Source of the DNA: Pseudomonas sp. MF4836 | GTDB lineage: Bacteria; Pseudomonadota; Gammaproteobacteria; Pseudomonadales; Pseudomonadaceae | Direction of reading: 5' to 3' | Assembly: GCF_002018875.1 (NCBI RefSeq) | Contig: NZ_MVOL01000003.1 | Location: forward strand, 186,001-250,000 | DNA: 64,000 nt | Shown: piece by piece, positions 44,819-54,772 of the stretch | How positions within the stretch are numbered: the stretch's first letter is position 1 | Layout: each line of letters opens with the position of its first letter | Translations under genes and position numbers: made by a program | Notes under the pieces: model-generated | What the model was told of the DNA's origin: nothing | Seen by the model: only the letters and a program-made list of their open reading frames with translations | The model's database searches: none

Positions 44819-46918
44819 TTAGATATCCACAGGTCGGTTGGCGGCTTGAATCGCGGTCAGGGCGATGGTGTAGACGATGTCGTCCACCTGCGCCCCACGG
44901 GGCAGGTCGTTTACCGGTTTGCGCAGGCCTTGCAGCATCGGCCCCAGGCTGACGCAGTCGGCACTGCGTTGCACCGCCTTGTGGGTGGTGTTGCCGGTGT
45001 TCAGGTCGGGGAACACAAACACCGTCGCCTTGCCCGCCACCTGGCTGTTGGGCGCCAGTTGATGGGCAACCGCTTCGTTGGCCGCGGCATCGTATTGCAG
45101 CGGTCCGTCGATCAGCAGGGTGCTTTGGGCTTCGTGGGCGAGCAGGGTGGCTTCGCGGACTTTTTCCACTTCCTCACCGCTGGCCGAGTCGCCGCTGGAG
45201 TAGCTGATCATCGCCACCCGTGGGGTGATCCCGAAGGCCGCAGCCGAGTCGGCGCTTTGCAGGGCGATCTCGGCCAGTTCGCTGGCGCTTGGGTGCGGAT
45301 TCATCACGCAGTCGCCGTAGACCAGCACCTGCTCGGGGAACAGCATGAAGAACACCGAGGACACCAGGGTGCAGCCCGGGGCGGTCTTGATCAGTTGCAG
45401 CGCCGGGCGAATGGTGTTGGCAGTGGAGTGAATGACCCCGGACACCAGGCCATCGACTTCATCCAGGGCCAGCATCATGGTGCCGATGACCACAGGGTCT
45501 TCCAGTTGCTGTTCGGCCATCGGTGCGTTGAGGCTTTTGCTCTTGCGCAGGGCCACCATCGGCTCGACGTAGCGTTCGCGAATCAGGTCCGGGTCGAGAA
45601 TCTCCAGGCCTTCAGGCAGTTCGATGCCGTGGGCACGGGCCACGGCTTGGACATCTTCCGGCTTGGCCAGCAACACGCAACGCGCAATGCCTCGGGCCTG
45701 GCAGATGGCCGCCGCCTGCACGGTCAGGGGTTCGCTGCCTTCAGGCAGGACGATGCGCTTGTTGGCTTCCTGGGCACGCTGGATCAACTGATAGCGGAAC
45801 ACCGCCGGGGACAGGCGCATTTCCCGTGGGGTGCCGCAGCGTTGGTGCAGCCAGCGGGCGTCGAGGTGGCTGGCGACGAAGTCGGTGATGATTTCCGCAC
45901 GCTCGCGGTCGTCGATGGGGATTTCCTTGTTCAGCCCGTTGAGCTGATTGGCGGTGTCGTAGGAGCCGGAACTCACCGACAGCACCGGCAGGCCAGCGTT
46001 GAGGGCGCCGCGGCACAGCTCCATGATCCGTGGGTCGGGCAGGGTATCGCTGGTCAGCAGCAGGCCGGCCAGGGGTACGCCGTTGATGGCGGCCAGGCTC
46101 ACCGCGAGGATGATGTCGTCGCGATCGCCGGGAGTCACCACCAGCACGCCGGGCTTGAGCAGTTCCACGGTGTTGCGCATGGTGCGCGCGCAAATGATGA
46201 TTTTGGTCATGCGCCGGGTTTCATAGTCGCCGGCGTTGAGTACCTGGGCGCCCATCAGGTCGGCCACGTCACGGGTGCGCGGGGCGTTCAGCTCCGGTTG
46301 GAACGGAATGCAGCCCAGCAGGCGGAAATCACCGCTGCGCAAGAGCGGCGAGTGTTCCTTCAGGCGGGCTGCGAAGGCCTCCATGCTTTCGTCGGTACGC
46401 ACCTTGTTGAGGATCACCCCCAGCACTTTCGGGTCGCGCGGGCCGCCAAACAGTTGGGCCTGCAACTCGACACGCCCGGAGAGCTCGGTGAGCACTTCGT
46501 TTTCCGGGGCGGAGACCAGGATCACCTCGGCATCCAGGCTTTTCGCCAGGTGCAGGTTGACCCGAGCCGCATAGCTGGCGCTGCGGGTCGGCACCATGCC
46601 TTCGACGATCAGCACGTCTTTGCCGACGGCCGCTTCCTGGTAGAGGGTGATGATTTCTTCGAGCAGCTCATCCAGCTGGCCGTCACCCAGCATGCGCTCG
46701 ACATGGGCCAGGCCCAGGGGTTGCGGGGGCTTGAGGCCGTGGGTGCGGGCTATCAGTTCAGTGGAGCGCTCGGGGCCGGTGTCGCCCGGATGGGGCTGGG
46801 CAATGGGTTTGAAAAAGCCGACTTTGAGCCCGGCCCGTTCCAGCGTACGCACCAGCCCGAGGCTGATGGAGGTCAGACCCACACCAAAATCGGTGGGTGC
46901 GATAAAAAAAGTTTGCAT
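44819..46918 (-). CDS. pta: Phosphate acetyltransferase (long, DRTGG form)
   Basis: Pta interconverts acetyl-CoA and acetyl phosphate. The 699-residue length is the long form: an N-terminal P-loop-like dethiobiotin-synthetase-type domain (about 1-230), a DRTGG domain (about 230-340) and the C-terminal catalytic PTA domain (about 385-699, with PEGSEPLTVQAA and YGDCVMNPHPSASELA). ATG 46918 gives MQTFFIAPTDFGVGLTS; the in-frame ATG seven codons upstream is less likely. The acetate kinase gene ackA, next to pta in P. aeruginosa, is absent here. Confidence 0.96.
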   Translation of the reverse strand: MQTFFIAPTDFGVGLTSISLGLVRTLERAGLKVGFFKPIAQPHPGDTGPERSTELIARTHGLKPPQPLGLAHVERMLGDGQLDELLEEIITLYQEAAVGKDVLIVEGMVPTRSASYAARVNLHLAKSLDAEVILVSAPENEVLTELSGRVELQAQLFGGPRDPKVLGVILNKVRTDESMEAFAARLKEHSPLLRSGDFRLLGCIPFQPELNAPRTRDVADLMGAQVLNAGDYETRRMTKIIICARTMRNTVELLKPGVLVVTPGDRDDIILAVSLAAINGVPLAGLLLTSDTLPDPRIMELCRGALNAGLPVLSVSSGSYDTANQLNGLNKEIPIDDRERAEIITDFVASHLDARWLHQRCGTPREMRLSPAVFRYQLIQRAQEANKRIVLPEGSEPLTVQAAAICQARGIARCVLLAKPEDVQAVARAHGIELPEGLEILDPDLIRERYVEPMVALRKSKSLNAPMAEQQLEDPVVIGTMMLALDEVDGLVSGVIHSTANTIRPALQLIKTAPGCTLVSSVFFMLFPEQVLVYGDCVMNPHPSASELAEIALQSADSAAAFGITPRVAMISYSSGDSASGEEVEKVREATLLAHEAQSTLLIDGPLQYDAAANEAVAHQLAPNSQVAGKATVFVFPDLNTGNTTHKAVQRSADCVSLGPMLQGLRKPVNDLPRGAQVDDIVYTIALTAIQAANRPVDI

Positions 46919-46979
46919 GCGGGTTCTCGAAGGGTGCATGGCAAAGGTGGCGGTCTATGTCTGGCCGCCTACCTGATAG

Positions 46980-47273
46980 TCAGACGCTAAGGTTATCGTT
47001 ATCCAGGCCCTGAGCACACCAGCCGCAGGCAAAGGGTTGGCCTATTTTTTTCTGCCGTTGCGCGGCGTCGGTGACCCAGGCCCGTGATTGCCAGGGTGGC
47101 TGGTGGCGCAGATGCTGGGTGTGGCCGCAGGAAAGCTCGGCGACCCAGTGCTGATCTTCGTCCTGATGAAAACCAGTGACCGTCGGCGGCTTCGTTCGAG
47201 CCCGTCCGTCCGGGTTCTGTTCGCTTTCGGGCAAATCCTTGTTTAGACTTGTCCGTTCTTCATTCTTATGCAA
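46980..47273 (-). CDS. DUF3565 small protein (probable TTG start)
   Basis: This 97-residue hydrophilic protein has the DUF3565 pattern TGFHQDEDQHWVAELSCGHTQHLRHQPPW and a C-terminal CGWC pair. Together with the CGH Cys/His this could form a small zinc site. There is no Met in the frame; the best start is TTG at 47273, so the N-terminal 30 residues (acidic, low-complexity) are uncertain. The conserved domain begins near residue 32. Function is unknown. It is divergent from slyD with only 14 bp between start codons. Confidence 0.75.
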   Translation of the reverse strand: MHKNEERTSLNKDLPESEQNPDGRARTKPPTVTGFHQDEDQHWVAELSCGHTQHLRHQPPWQSRAWVTDAAQRQKKIGQPFACGWCAQGLDNDNLSV

Positions 47274-47287
47274 AAGGTCTCGCCCCC

Positions 47288-47773
47288 ATGCTGATCGCCG
47301 CCAACAAGGCTGTCTCCATCGACTATACCCTGACCAACGACGCTGGTGAGGTCATCGACAGCTCAGCCGGCGGCGCGCCGCTGGTCTACCTGCAAGGTGC
47401 AGGCAACATCATTCCAGGCCTGGAAAAAGCCCTGGAAGGCAAGAAAGTCGGTGATGAACTGACCGTTGCCGTAGAACCTGAAGATGCCTACGGCGAATAC
47501 GCTGCCGAACTGGTCAGCACCCTGAGCCGCAGCATGTTCGAAGGCGTAGACGAGCTGGAAGTGGGCATGCAGTTCCACGCTTCCGCTCCGGACGGCCAGA
47601 TGCAGATCGTGACCATCCGTGATCTGGACGGCGACGATGTGACCGTTGACGGCAACCACCCGTTGGCCGGCCAGCGTTTGAACTTCCAGGTCAAAATCGT
47701 GGACATCCGTGACGCCAGCCAGGAAGAAATCGCCCATGGTCACGTCCATGGCGAAGGTGGTCATCACCACTGA
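47288..47773 (+). CDS. slyD: FKBP-type peptidyl-prolyl isomerase SlyD
   Basis: SlyD is a cytoplasmic prolyl isomerase and chaperone with a metal-binding tail, tied to nickel handling in E. coli. The 161 residues comprise an FKBP domain (VSIDYTLTNDAGEVIDSS, YLQGAGNIIPGLEKAL) with an inserted IF chaperone loop (about 70-130), and a short His-rich tail HGHVHGEGGHHH. The tail is much shorter than in E. coli. ATG 47288 is the family start. A terminator follows. Confidence 0.95.
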   Translation: MLIAANKAVSIDYTLTNDAGEVIDSSAGGAPLVYLQGAGNIIPGLEKALEGKKVGDELTVAVEPEDAYGEYAAELVSTLSRSMFEGVDELEVGMQFHASAPDGQMQIVTIRDLDGDDVTVDGNHPLAGQRLNFQVKIVDIRDASQEEIAHGHVHGEGGHHH

Positions 47774-47803
47774 TTTTCTGCGCTAAGCTCAAGTTGACTG
47801 GAG

Positions 47804-47825
47804 AGGCGCCCGAGGGCGCCTTTTT
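47804..47825 (+). terminator. Intrinsic terminator after slyD
   Basis: AGGCGCC and GGCGCCT form a 7-bp GC-rich stem around a 4-base loop, followed by TTTTT. It lies 30 bp after the slyD stop. Confidence 0.88.
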
Positions 47826-47908
47826 AGTCCGCGACGGTTGTTGCCGGCGAGTGAGTGTGACTGTCGGGTGCTGTTTTTCTGCAAGAACACGGGAATCTGG
47901 AGTTCGTC

Positions 47909-48391
47909 ATGAGTGCTTTTCACGACCTTAAATTGAAAGCCCTGGATGGTCAGGAGCTACCGCTCGCGCCCTTCAAGGGGCACGTCGTGCTGGTGGTCAA
48001 CGTCGCCTCCAAGTGTGGTCTGACACCACAGTATGCGGCGCTGGAGAACCTCTACCAGCAATACAAAGACCAGGGTTTCAGCGTGCTGGGCCTGCCGTGC
48101 AATCAGTTTGCCGGCCAGGAACCAGGCACCGAGCAGGAAATCCAGGAGTTCTGCAGCCTCAACTATGGCGTGACCTTTCCACTGAGCAGCAAGCTGGAGG
48201 TGAACGGTCCGGAACGTCATCAGCTGTACCGTCTGCTGGCGGGTGAGGGGGCTGAGTTTCCGGGAGATATCACCTGGAATTTCGAGAAGTTCCTGCTGGG
48301 CAAGGACGGCCGCGTCCTGGCGCGTTTCTCGCCGCGCACCGCACCGGATGACCCCACCGTGATTCAGGCGATTGAAAAAGCCTTGAGTTGA
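47909..48391 (+). CDS. Glutathione peroxidase family protein
   Basis: This 160-residue protein is a thiol-dependent peroxidase of the glutathione peroxidase family that reduces hydroperoxides. The catalytic Cys36 is in NVASKCGLTPQY; the Gln and Trp of the catalytic set lie in LPCNQFAGQEPG and ITWNFEKFL. It is a Cys, not selenocysteine, form, as usual in bacteria, and is probably thioredoxin-dependent. ATG 47909 has a weak GGAG upstream. It stands alone, between slyD and the flavin oxidoreductase gene. Confidence 0.94.
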   Translation: MSAFHDLKLKALDGQELPLAPFKGHVVLVVNVASKCGLTPQYAALENLYQQYKDQGFSVLGLPCNQFAGQEPGTEQEIQEFCSLNYGVTFPLSSKLEVNGPERHQLYRLLAGEGAEFPGDITWNFEKFLLGKDGRVLARFSPRTAPDDPTVIQAIEKALS

Positions 48392-48609
48392 TAGACACTG
48401 CCGGGCCTCGCTGCCCGGCTGGTTTCCTGCCTTGCAACGACACGTCGTGTGTCGATCCCCTCTCGCACTTTTGCACCTTAATCACCCTGATCAATAGTGC
48501 TGTGCGGCGCTTCGATCGAAGAATATTATCCCCATCATAAGCTCGCCGCTGCCTGGCTCTGGCCAACGGCTGCCCGCCGAATTGAATCCGCTTATCCATG
48601 GAGTGCCGC

Positions 48610-49713
48610 ATGTCCGCTCAAGCCCTGTTCAAACCGTTTCAGCTCGGCTCCCTGGAGCTGCCGACCCGCGTGGTGATGGCGCCCATGACCCGTTCGTTCT
48701 CCCCGGGCGGCGTGCCGAACTCGAAAGTCATCGAGTACTACCGGCGCCGTGCGGCGGCCGGTGTGGGCCTGATCATCACCGAAGGCACCACGGTCGACCA
48801 CAAGGCCTCCAACGGTTACCCCAACGTGCCGCACTTCTACGGTGAAGCGGCGCTGGCCGGCTGGAAGAAAGTCGTGGACGCGGTGCACGCCGAAGGCGGA
48901 AAAATCGTCCCGCAGCTGTGGCATGTGGGCAGCGTACGGCGCATCGGCACCGAGCCGGATGCCAGCGTGCCGGGTTATGGCCCGATGGAAAAACTCAAGG
49001 ACGGCCAGGTCGTGGTCCACGGCATGACTCACCAGGATATCCAGGAGGTGATCGCAGCCTTCGCCCAGGCCGCCAAGGATGCCCAGAGCATCGGCATGGA
49101 CGGCGTAGAGATCCACGGCGCCCACGGTTACCTGGTGGACCAGTTTTTCTGGGAGGGCAGCAACCAGCGTACCGACGAATACGGTGGCAGCCTGGCCAAG
49201 CGCTCGCGGTTTGCCATTGAGTTGATTCAAGCCGTGCGGGCCGCAGTGGGGCCGGGCTTCCCGATCATTGTGCGTTTTTCGCAATGGAAGCAGCAGGACT
49301 ACAGCGCTCGCCTGGTACAAACCCCGGAGGCCCTGGGTGAGTTCCTGCAACCGTTGGCGGACGCGGGTGTGGATATCTTTCACTGCTCGACGCGGCGCTT
49401 CTGGGAGCCGGAGTTCGACGGCTCGCCACTGAACCTGGCCGGCTGGACCCGCAAGCTCACCGGCAAGCCGACCATCACCGTGGGCAGCGTGGGCCTGGAT
49501 GGCGAGTTCCTGCAGTTCATGGTCAACACCGACAAGATTGCGCAGCCGGCCAGCCTGGAGAAGCTGCTGGAGCGCCTGAACAACGACGAATTCGACCTGG
49601 TCGCCGTGGGCCGCGCTTTGCTGGTCGACCCGGATTGGGCGCAAAAAGTCCGCGAAGGACGTGAACAGGACATCCTACCGTTCAGCCGCGAGGCCCTGAC
49701 CACCCTGGTCTAG
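48610..49713 (+). CDS. Old yellow enzyme family NADH:flavin oxidoreductase
   Basis: This 367-residue FMN enzyme is of the OYE/N-ethylmaleimide reductase family and reduces activated alkenes or nitro groups using NAD(P)H. The barrel starts LFKPFQLGSLELPTRVVMAPMTRS, the substrate-binding HGAHGYLVDQFFW motif lies near residues 178-190, and the C-terminal FDLVAVGRALLVDPDW phosphate-binding segment is present. The physiological substrate is unknown. ATG 48610 is chosen over an in-frame one four codons upstream. Confidence 0.93.
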   Translation: MSAQALFKPFQLGSLELPTRVVMAPMTRSFSPGGVPNSKVIEYYRRRAAAGVGLIITEGTTVDHKASNGYPNVPHFYGEAALAGWKKVVDAVHAEGGKIVPQLWHVGSVRRIGTEPDASVPGYGPMEKLKDGQVVVHGMTHQDIQEVIAAFAQAAKDAQSIGMDGVEIHGAHGYLVDQFFWEGSNQRTDEYGGSLAKRSRFAIELIQAVRAAVGPGFPIIVRFSQWKQQDYSARLVQTPEALGEFLQPLADAGVDIFHCSTRRFWEPEFDGSPLNLAGWTRKLTGKPTITVGSVGLDGEFLQFMVNTDKIAQPASLEKLLERLNNDEFDLVAVGRALLVDPDWAQKVREGREQDILPFSREALTTLV

Positions 49714-49758
49714 GCGACGCGCTGATCACCGGCCTGCGCAAGGCCGGCCGGTGAGGCT

Positions 49759-50934
49759 TCACGTCAGGGTCGACCCCTTCACCACCACCGGTTCCTCAAG
49801 GCAGGCCCCACGCAGCTGGCTTTCAAACTGCTCGATAATTGCCGGCCATCCCTGGCGGCTGGCGTGTTGTCGGGCGTTGAGCCGCACCCGGCGCAGACTC
49901 TCGGCCTCCTCCAGCAGCCAATTGGCCGCATCGCAAAACGCCCCTTCATCGCCCGGCATCGCCAGCACCCCGTTATAGCCGTGACGGATATGGGCCGCCG
50001 CTGCCGCCTGGTCGTAGGCCACCACGCCCAGCCCCGAGGCCAGGGCCTCCAGCACCACGTTGCCGAAGGTTTCAGTGAGGCTGGGGAATAGAAACAGGTC
50101 GCCGGAAGCATAGTGGCTGGCCAGGGCTTCACCGCGCTGGGCGCCGCAGAAAATGGCTTCGGGCAACTCCTTTTCCAGGGCCGCCCGTTGTGGGCCATCG
50201 CCGACCACGATCAATTTCATCCGCCGTTGTGGATAAGTCGTCTTCAAACTGTCGAAGCAGCGCCTGAGCAGGCCGAGGTTTTTCTCCGGGGCCAGGCGCC
50301 CGACATGAATCACCGCGAGCTCGTCATTGCCCAGGCCCCAGCTTTCACGCAGGCCGTTGAGGCGCTTGCTCGGGTGGAACAGTTGGCTGTCGACGCCTCG
50401 GGACAGCAACTCCAGGCGTTCGAAATGGCGACGTTCCAGTTCCAGGCGCTGGCTGGCGCTGGGCACCAGGGTCAACTTGGAGCGGTTGTGAAACCAGCGC
50501 AGGTAATGGGTCAACAGCCGTGTCAGCAAGCTCAGGCCGTATTGGCTGGAGTATTGCTGAAAGTTGGTGTGAAAGCCGCTGACCACACTGATCCCCAGGC
50601 GCCGTGCGGCGCGCAGGGCCGATAAACCCAAGGGACCTTCGGTGGCGATGTACAGCACGTCCGGGCGCTGGCGTTTCCAGCGCCGCAACAGCTTGTGCAT
50701 CGACGACTGGCCCCATTGCAGCCCCGGGTAACCCGGCAACGGCCAGCCGCGGCAGAGCAGCAGGCCATCGTCGCTGAGGCGGCTCTGGTCGCAGCCCTGG
50801 CGTGGGCGGATCAGATCGACCTGATGCCCGCGCGCGCGCAAACCATCACACAGGCGGCCCAGGGTATTGGCCACGCCATTGATTTCCGGAGGGAAGGTTT
50901 CGGTGATCAGGGTGATATGCAGAGCTGTCGTCAT
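49759..50934 (-). CDS. Glycosyltransferase family 4 (GT-B)
   Basis: This 391-residue GT-B fold glycosyltransferase has an N-terminal acceptor domain starting LHITLITETFPPEINGVANTL and a C-terminal sugar-nucleotide domain with HVGRLAPEKNLGLL, VVGDGPQRAALEKE and the E-x7-E type FPSLTETFGNVVLEALASG. The pattern resembles glycolipid mannosyl- or glucosyltransferases. The acceptor is not evident, and no polysaccharide genes adjoin. ATG 50934 is assumed; the in-frame ATG at 50958 adds eight residues and cannot be excluded. It follows cysZ on the minus strand. Confidence 0.88.
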   Translation of the reverse strand: MTTALHITLITETFPPEINGVANTLGRLCDGLRARGHQVDLIRPRQGCDQSRLSDDGLLLCRGWPLPGYPGLQWGQSSMHKLLRRWKRQRPDVLYIATEGPLGLSALRAARRLGISVVSGFHTNFQQYSSQYGLSLLTRLLTHYLRWFHNRSKLTLVPSASQRLELERRHFERLELLSRGVDSQLFHPSKRLNGLRESWGLGNDELAVIHVGRLAPEKNLGLLRRCFDSLKTTYPQRRMKLIVVGDGPQRAALEKELPEAIFCGAQRGEALASHYASGDLFLFPSLTETFGNVVLEALASGLGVVAYDQAAAAAHIRHGYNGVLAMPGDEGAFCDAANWLLEEAESLRRVRLNARQHASRQGWPAIIEQFESQLRGACLEEPVVVKGSTLT

Positions 50935-50998
50935 GACCTCAGTGTCGGCTGAGGCCATGTCTTCATTGTGACGTTGCGATGATGGATTTGTGACCTGC

Positions 50999-51754
50999 TC
51001 AGCCTTTCTGGGTCAGCAGGTTCTCGGCGCCGCGCTCGCGGACCCAGAACAACGTGGCCCCGGCCACTGCCGCCGGCATCATCAGGATATTGACGAACGG
51101 GATCAGCAGCGCCAGGTAGACGATGCCGCCGAAGCTCATGCTCTGCCAGCGCTTCTGCCGCAGCCAGGCGAGCATTTCGTTCCAGCCCAGCTTGTGGTTG
51201 TCCGCCGGGTAGTCGATGTACTGGATGGCCATCATCCAGATGCCGAAGATCAGCCACAGCGGGGCGGCGATCAGGTTGACCACGGGGATGAACGAAAGGA
51301 TGAACAGGCCCAGGGCCCGCGGCAGGAAATAACCCAGTTTGCGCATTTCCCGGGACAAGGTGCGCGGCACCATGGCGATCAGTTCCCCCCAACTGAAGGG
51401 CGGGAAGTCATCGGTGCCGCGCACCACCACTTCGACCTTCTCGGCCAGAAAGCCGTTGAACGGTGCGGCAATGATGTTGGCGAGCATGGTGAAGCTGAAA
51501 AACACCATCAGCGCCACCAGCACCACAAACAATGGCCAGATGACATAACTGAGAAAACTCAGCCAGTCCGGCAGCGACGGCATCAGGCCATCGACCCAGA
51601 TGCTGAAGTAATGGCCGGCCAGGTAGATCAATCCGACGAGCAGCACCAGATTGATCATCAGGGGCAGCAGGACGAACAAACGCAGGCCGGGGCTTAGGAC
51701 CAGCTTCAGGCCTTCGCGCAGGTATTGCGGGCCGGACAGAACAGGGGCGGGCAT
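50999..51754 (-). CDS. cysZ: Sulfate transporter CysZ
   Basis: CysZ is an inner-membrane protein that mediates sulfate uptake for cysteine synthesis. The 251 residues show about four long hydrophobic segments in the EI24/CysZ family layout, starting [29 protein letters not shown]. It is a second sulfur-assimilation gene in the window besides cysD-cysNC, although 8 kb away. It is divergent from trxB across a 312-bp gap. Confidence 0.93.
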   Translation of the reverse strand: MPAPVLSGPQYLREGLKLVLSPGLRLFVLLPLMINLVLLVGLIYLAGHYFSIWVDGLMPSLPDWLSFLSYVIWPLFVVLVALMVFFSFTMLANIIAAPFNGFLAEKVEVVVRGTDDFPPFSWGELIAMVPRTLSREMRKLGYFLPRALGLFILSFIPVVNLIAAPLWLIFGIWMMAIQYIDYPADNHKLGWNEMLAWLRQKRWQSMSFGGIVYLALLIPFVNILMMPAAVAGATLFWVRERGAENLLTQKG

Positions 51755-53029
<1,275 letters not shown>

Positions 53030-53041
53030 GGCCGTTGCCAT

Positions 53042-53070
53042 AAAAAAACCGGCGCAAGCCGGTTTTTTTA
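53042..53070. terminator. Bidirectional terminator between trxB and HopJ-type gene
   Basis: AAAAAAACCGGC and GCCGGTTTTTTT form a strong stem with a 4-base loop, bounded by A and T runs. It serves both convergent genes. Confidence 0.95.
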
Positions 53071-53098
53071 TGGACGATTCAACGGTCGCCGTTACGGG

Positions 53099-53440
53099 TC
53101 AGGCTTTGCGCGCCAGCGGCGCGCTGGCGAATTTGACCCCGGCCAGGCCGTGGGCGATCAGCGCGCGGATATTGCCGTGATCGCTGCCTTCAGGGGTGGC
53201 CAGCACTGCACGGTAATGCTCACCGAAGGCCAGCAGGGCCTCTTCATCGCTCAAACCTTCAAGCAACGCCAGGCCCAGGGTCTTGCACGAACCTTCATTC
53301 TGCCCGGCGCTGCTTTCCAGGCCTCCATTGTCGAAGGCCTGGGGCTGATAGTCGTAATGCGCAGCGATAAAGCCCAGGGTGTCGGCGAAGGCGTGTTCGC
53401 CGCTGTTGAGGCTGGTGCGCAGGGTGTTCAGGTCAGTCAT
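53099..53440 (-). CDS. HopJ-family protein
   Basis: This 113-residue protein is of the HopJ family, named after HopPmaJ of P. syringae, but present in many non-pathogenic bacteria without type III secretion. The family pattern FIAAHYDYQPQAFDNGG and NEGSCKTLGLALLEGLSDEEALLAFGEHYR is clear. No secretion signal can be judged by eye. The role here is more likely housekeeping than as effector. ATG 53440 is the family start; its first 8 bp overlap the DUF1244 end. It is last in the minus-strand fol run. Confidence 0.9.
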   Translation of the reverse strand: MTDLNTLRTSLNSGEHAFADTLGFIAAHYDYQPQAFDNGGLESSAGQNEGSCKTLGLALLEGLSDEEALLAFGEHYRAVLATPEGSDHGNIRALIAHGLAGVKFASAPLARKA

Positions 53441-53729
53441 GCTGTTTTCCTTTGGCAAACGCCGCTTGCTGCTCGGCGCTGGCTTCTTTCTGGTATTTGG
53501 CTTTGTACTCGGCGTAGGGCATGCCATACACCACTTCACGGGCGTCATCGAGGCTGAGCTCGATCTGACGTTCATCAGCCTCGGCCTTGTACCACTTGGA
53601 CAGGCAATTGCGGCAGAAGCCGGCGAGGTTCATCAGGTCGATGTTCTGCACGTCCTTGCGGCTGTCCAGGTGGGCAACCAGGCGGCGAAAGGCGGCGGCT
53701 TCAAGTTCCAGGCGTTCTTGGGAAGTCAT
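53433..53729 (-). CDS. DUF1244 protein
   Basis: This 98-residue, mainly helical protein of the DUF1244 family has unknown function. The characteristic segment RKDVQNIDLMNLAGFCRNCLSKWY carries two Cys (CRNC), and VVYGMPYAEYKAKYQ follows. ATG 53729 is preferred over an in-frame GTG three codons upstream. It overlaps the HopJ-type gene by 8 bp, so the two are translationally coupled, a pairing seen in other Pseudomonas. Confidence 0.92.
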   Translation of the reverse strand: MTSQERLELEAAAFRRLVAHLDSRKDVQNIDLMNLAGFCRNCLSKWYKAEADERQIELSLDDAREVVYGMPYAEYKAKYQKEASAEQQAAFAKGKQHD

Positions 53730-53762
53730 GGGATTCACTGGCAGAAGAAGTGGGGGAAAGCT

Positions 53763-53816
53763 TCAAGCGGCAAGCTGCACGTTGAAGCCGGTCCGTTTTG
53801 AACGTGCCGCTTGCGG
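53763..53816. repeat. Intergenic inverted repeat after folX
   Basis: AAGCGGCA (53765-53772) and TGCCGCTT (53805-53812), plus GCACGTT (53777-53783) and AACGTGC (53801-53807), give two overlapping inverted pairs in the 87-bp folX-DUF1244 gap. A related GCTTGAAGCGGCAAG stretch lies at 43848-43862. This looks like a palindromic intergenic repeat of another class than the murA-hisG REP, possibly acting as an RNA hairpin. Confidence 0.55.
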
Positions 53817-54188
53817 CTAGCGGCTTGCCGCCAAGGTTATGGACACCGATTCGGCAAAGCGCAGGGCGTGGGGCTTGTCGACTTCGACCTCGGCATAGAG
53901 CACCGATTCGTTGGCCATGACCAGGTCCAGCAATTCCTGGGTCAGGCGCTCAAGCAGGGCGAAACGGTTGCCCTCCACGTGGGCGATGATCGCCTTGGTG
54001 ATGGTGCGGTAGTTCAGGGCGTGGTCGATATCGTTATCGCGCACGGCGTCCTGAGCGGCATAGAGGATGGTCAGGTTGATCAACACATCCTGCTTGTTGA
54101 GGATCTCTTCCTCATTGATGCCGATAAAGGTCCGCAGGCACAGGTCCTTGACCCGGATGCGTGCCATTCCTGGCTGAAGTTGTGGCAT
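53817..54188 (-). CDS. folX: Dihydroneopterin triphosphate 2'-epimerase FolX
   Basis: FolX epimerises 7,8-dihydroneopterin triphosphate to the monapterin form. It is a FolB-like fold of 123 residues. Family pattern [20 protein letters not shown] and [15 protein letters not shown] is visible. ATG 54188 gives [16 protein letters not shown]; the longer in-frame extension overlaps folE and is ignored. The gene starts two bases after folE on the same strand, so translation is coupled. With FolE and FolM it makes tetrahydromonapterin. Confidence 0.93.
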   Translation of the reverse strand: MPQLQPGMARIRVKDLCLRTFIGINEEEILNKQDVLINLTILYAAQDAVRDNDIDHALNYRTITKAIIAHVEGNRFALLERLTQELLDLVMANESVLYAEVEVDKPHALRFAESVSITLAASR

Positions 54189-54190
54189 TG

Positions 54191-54751
54191 CTACTTGCTC
54201 CGTCCAATCAATTGCAGGAATTCCTGGCGCGTGGTGCTCGATTCGCGAAACGCGCCGAGCATCACCGAGGTGTGCATGGTCGAATTCTGTTTCTCGACGC
54301 CGCGCATCATCATGCACATGTGCTTGGCTTCGATCACCACCGCGACGCCGGCAGCCTGGGTCACCTGTTGCACGGCGTCGGCGATTTCCCGGGTGAGATT
54401 TTCCTGGATCTGCAGGCGTCGGGCAAACATGTCGACGATCCGGGCGATCTTTGACAGCCCCAGCACCTTGCCGGTCGGAATGTAAGCGACATGGGCCTTG
54501 CCGATGAAGGGCAGTAGGTGATGCTCACACAGGGAATACAGCTCGATATCGGCGACGATCACCATTTCATCGCTGTCAGAGGCGAACAGGGCGCCGTTGA
54601 CGATCTCGTCCACCGACTGCGCATAGCCATGACACAGATACTGCATGGCCTTGGCCGCGCGCTTGGGGGTGTCCAGCAAGCCCTCGCGGTCCGGGTTTTC
54701 GCCGATGCCCTTGAGTATTTCGCGGTAGTGCTGGGGCAGGGATAAAGTCAT
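54191..54751 (-). CDS. folE: GTP cyclohydrolase I
   Basis: FolE turns GTP into 7,8-dihydroneopterin triphosphate, the entry to folate and pterin cofactors. The 186-residue length is normal. Zinc ligands lie in [20 protein letters not shown] and HMCMMMRGV, with STMHTS at the active site. It follows folM by 21 bp. Since Pseudomonas often carries a second FolE, this copy, coupled to folX and folM, probably serves monapterin synthesis. Confidence 0.95.
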   Translation of the reverse strand: MTLSLPQHYREILKGIGENPDREGLLDTPKRAAKAMQYLCHGYAQSVDEIVNGALFASDSDEMVIVADIELYSLCEHHLLPFIGKAHVAYIPTGKVLGLSKIARIVDMFARRLQIQENLTREIADAVQQVTQAAGVAVVIEAKHMCMMMRGVEKQNSTMHTSVMLGAFRESSTTRQEFLQLIGRSK

Positions 54752-54772
54752 ACAACATCCTCGAAGGAAGGC

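Noticed and set aside
44846..46990. A 714-codon open frame antisense to pta
   Set aside because: It is the shadow of pta in the opposite strand; rich in Gly, His and Gln with no domain pattern or ribosome site.
53099..53440. HopJ homologue as sign of type III secretion or plant pathogenicity
   Set aside because: No hrp or chaperone genes adjoin, and HopJ-family genes are common in non-pathogenic Pseudomonas next to DUF1244.
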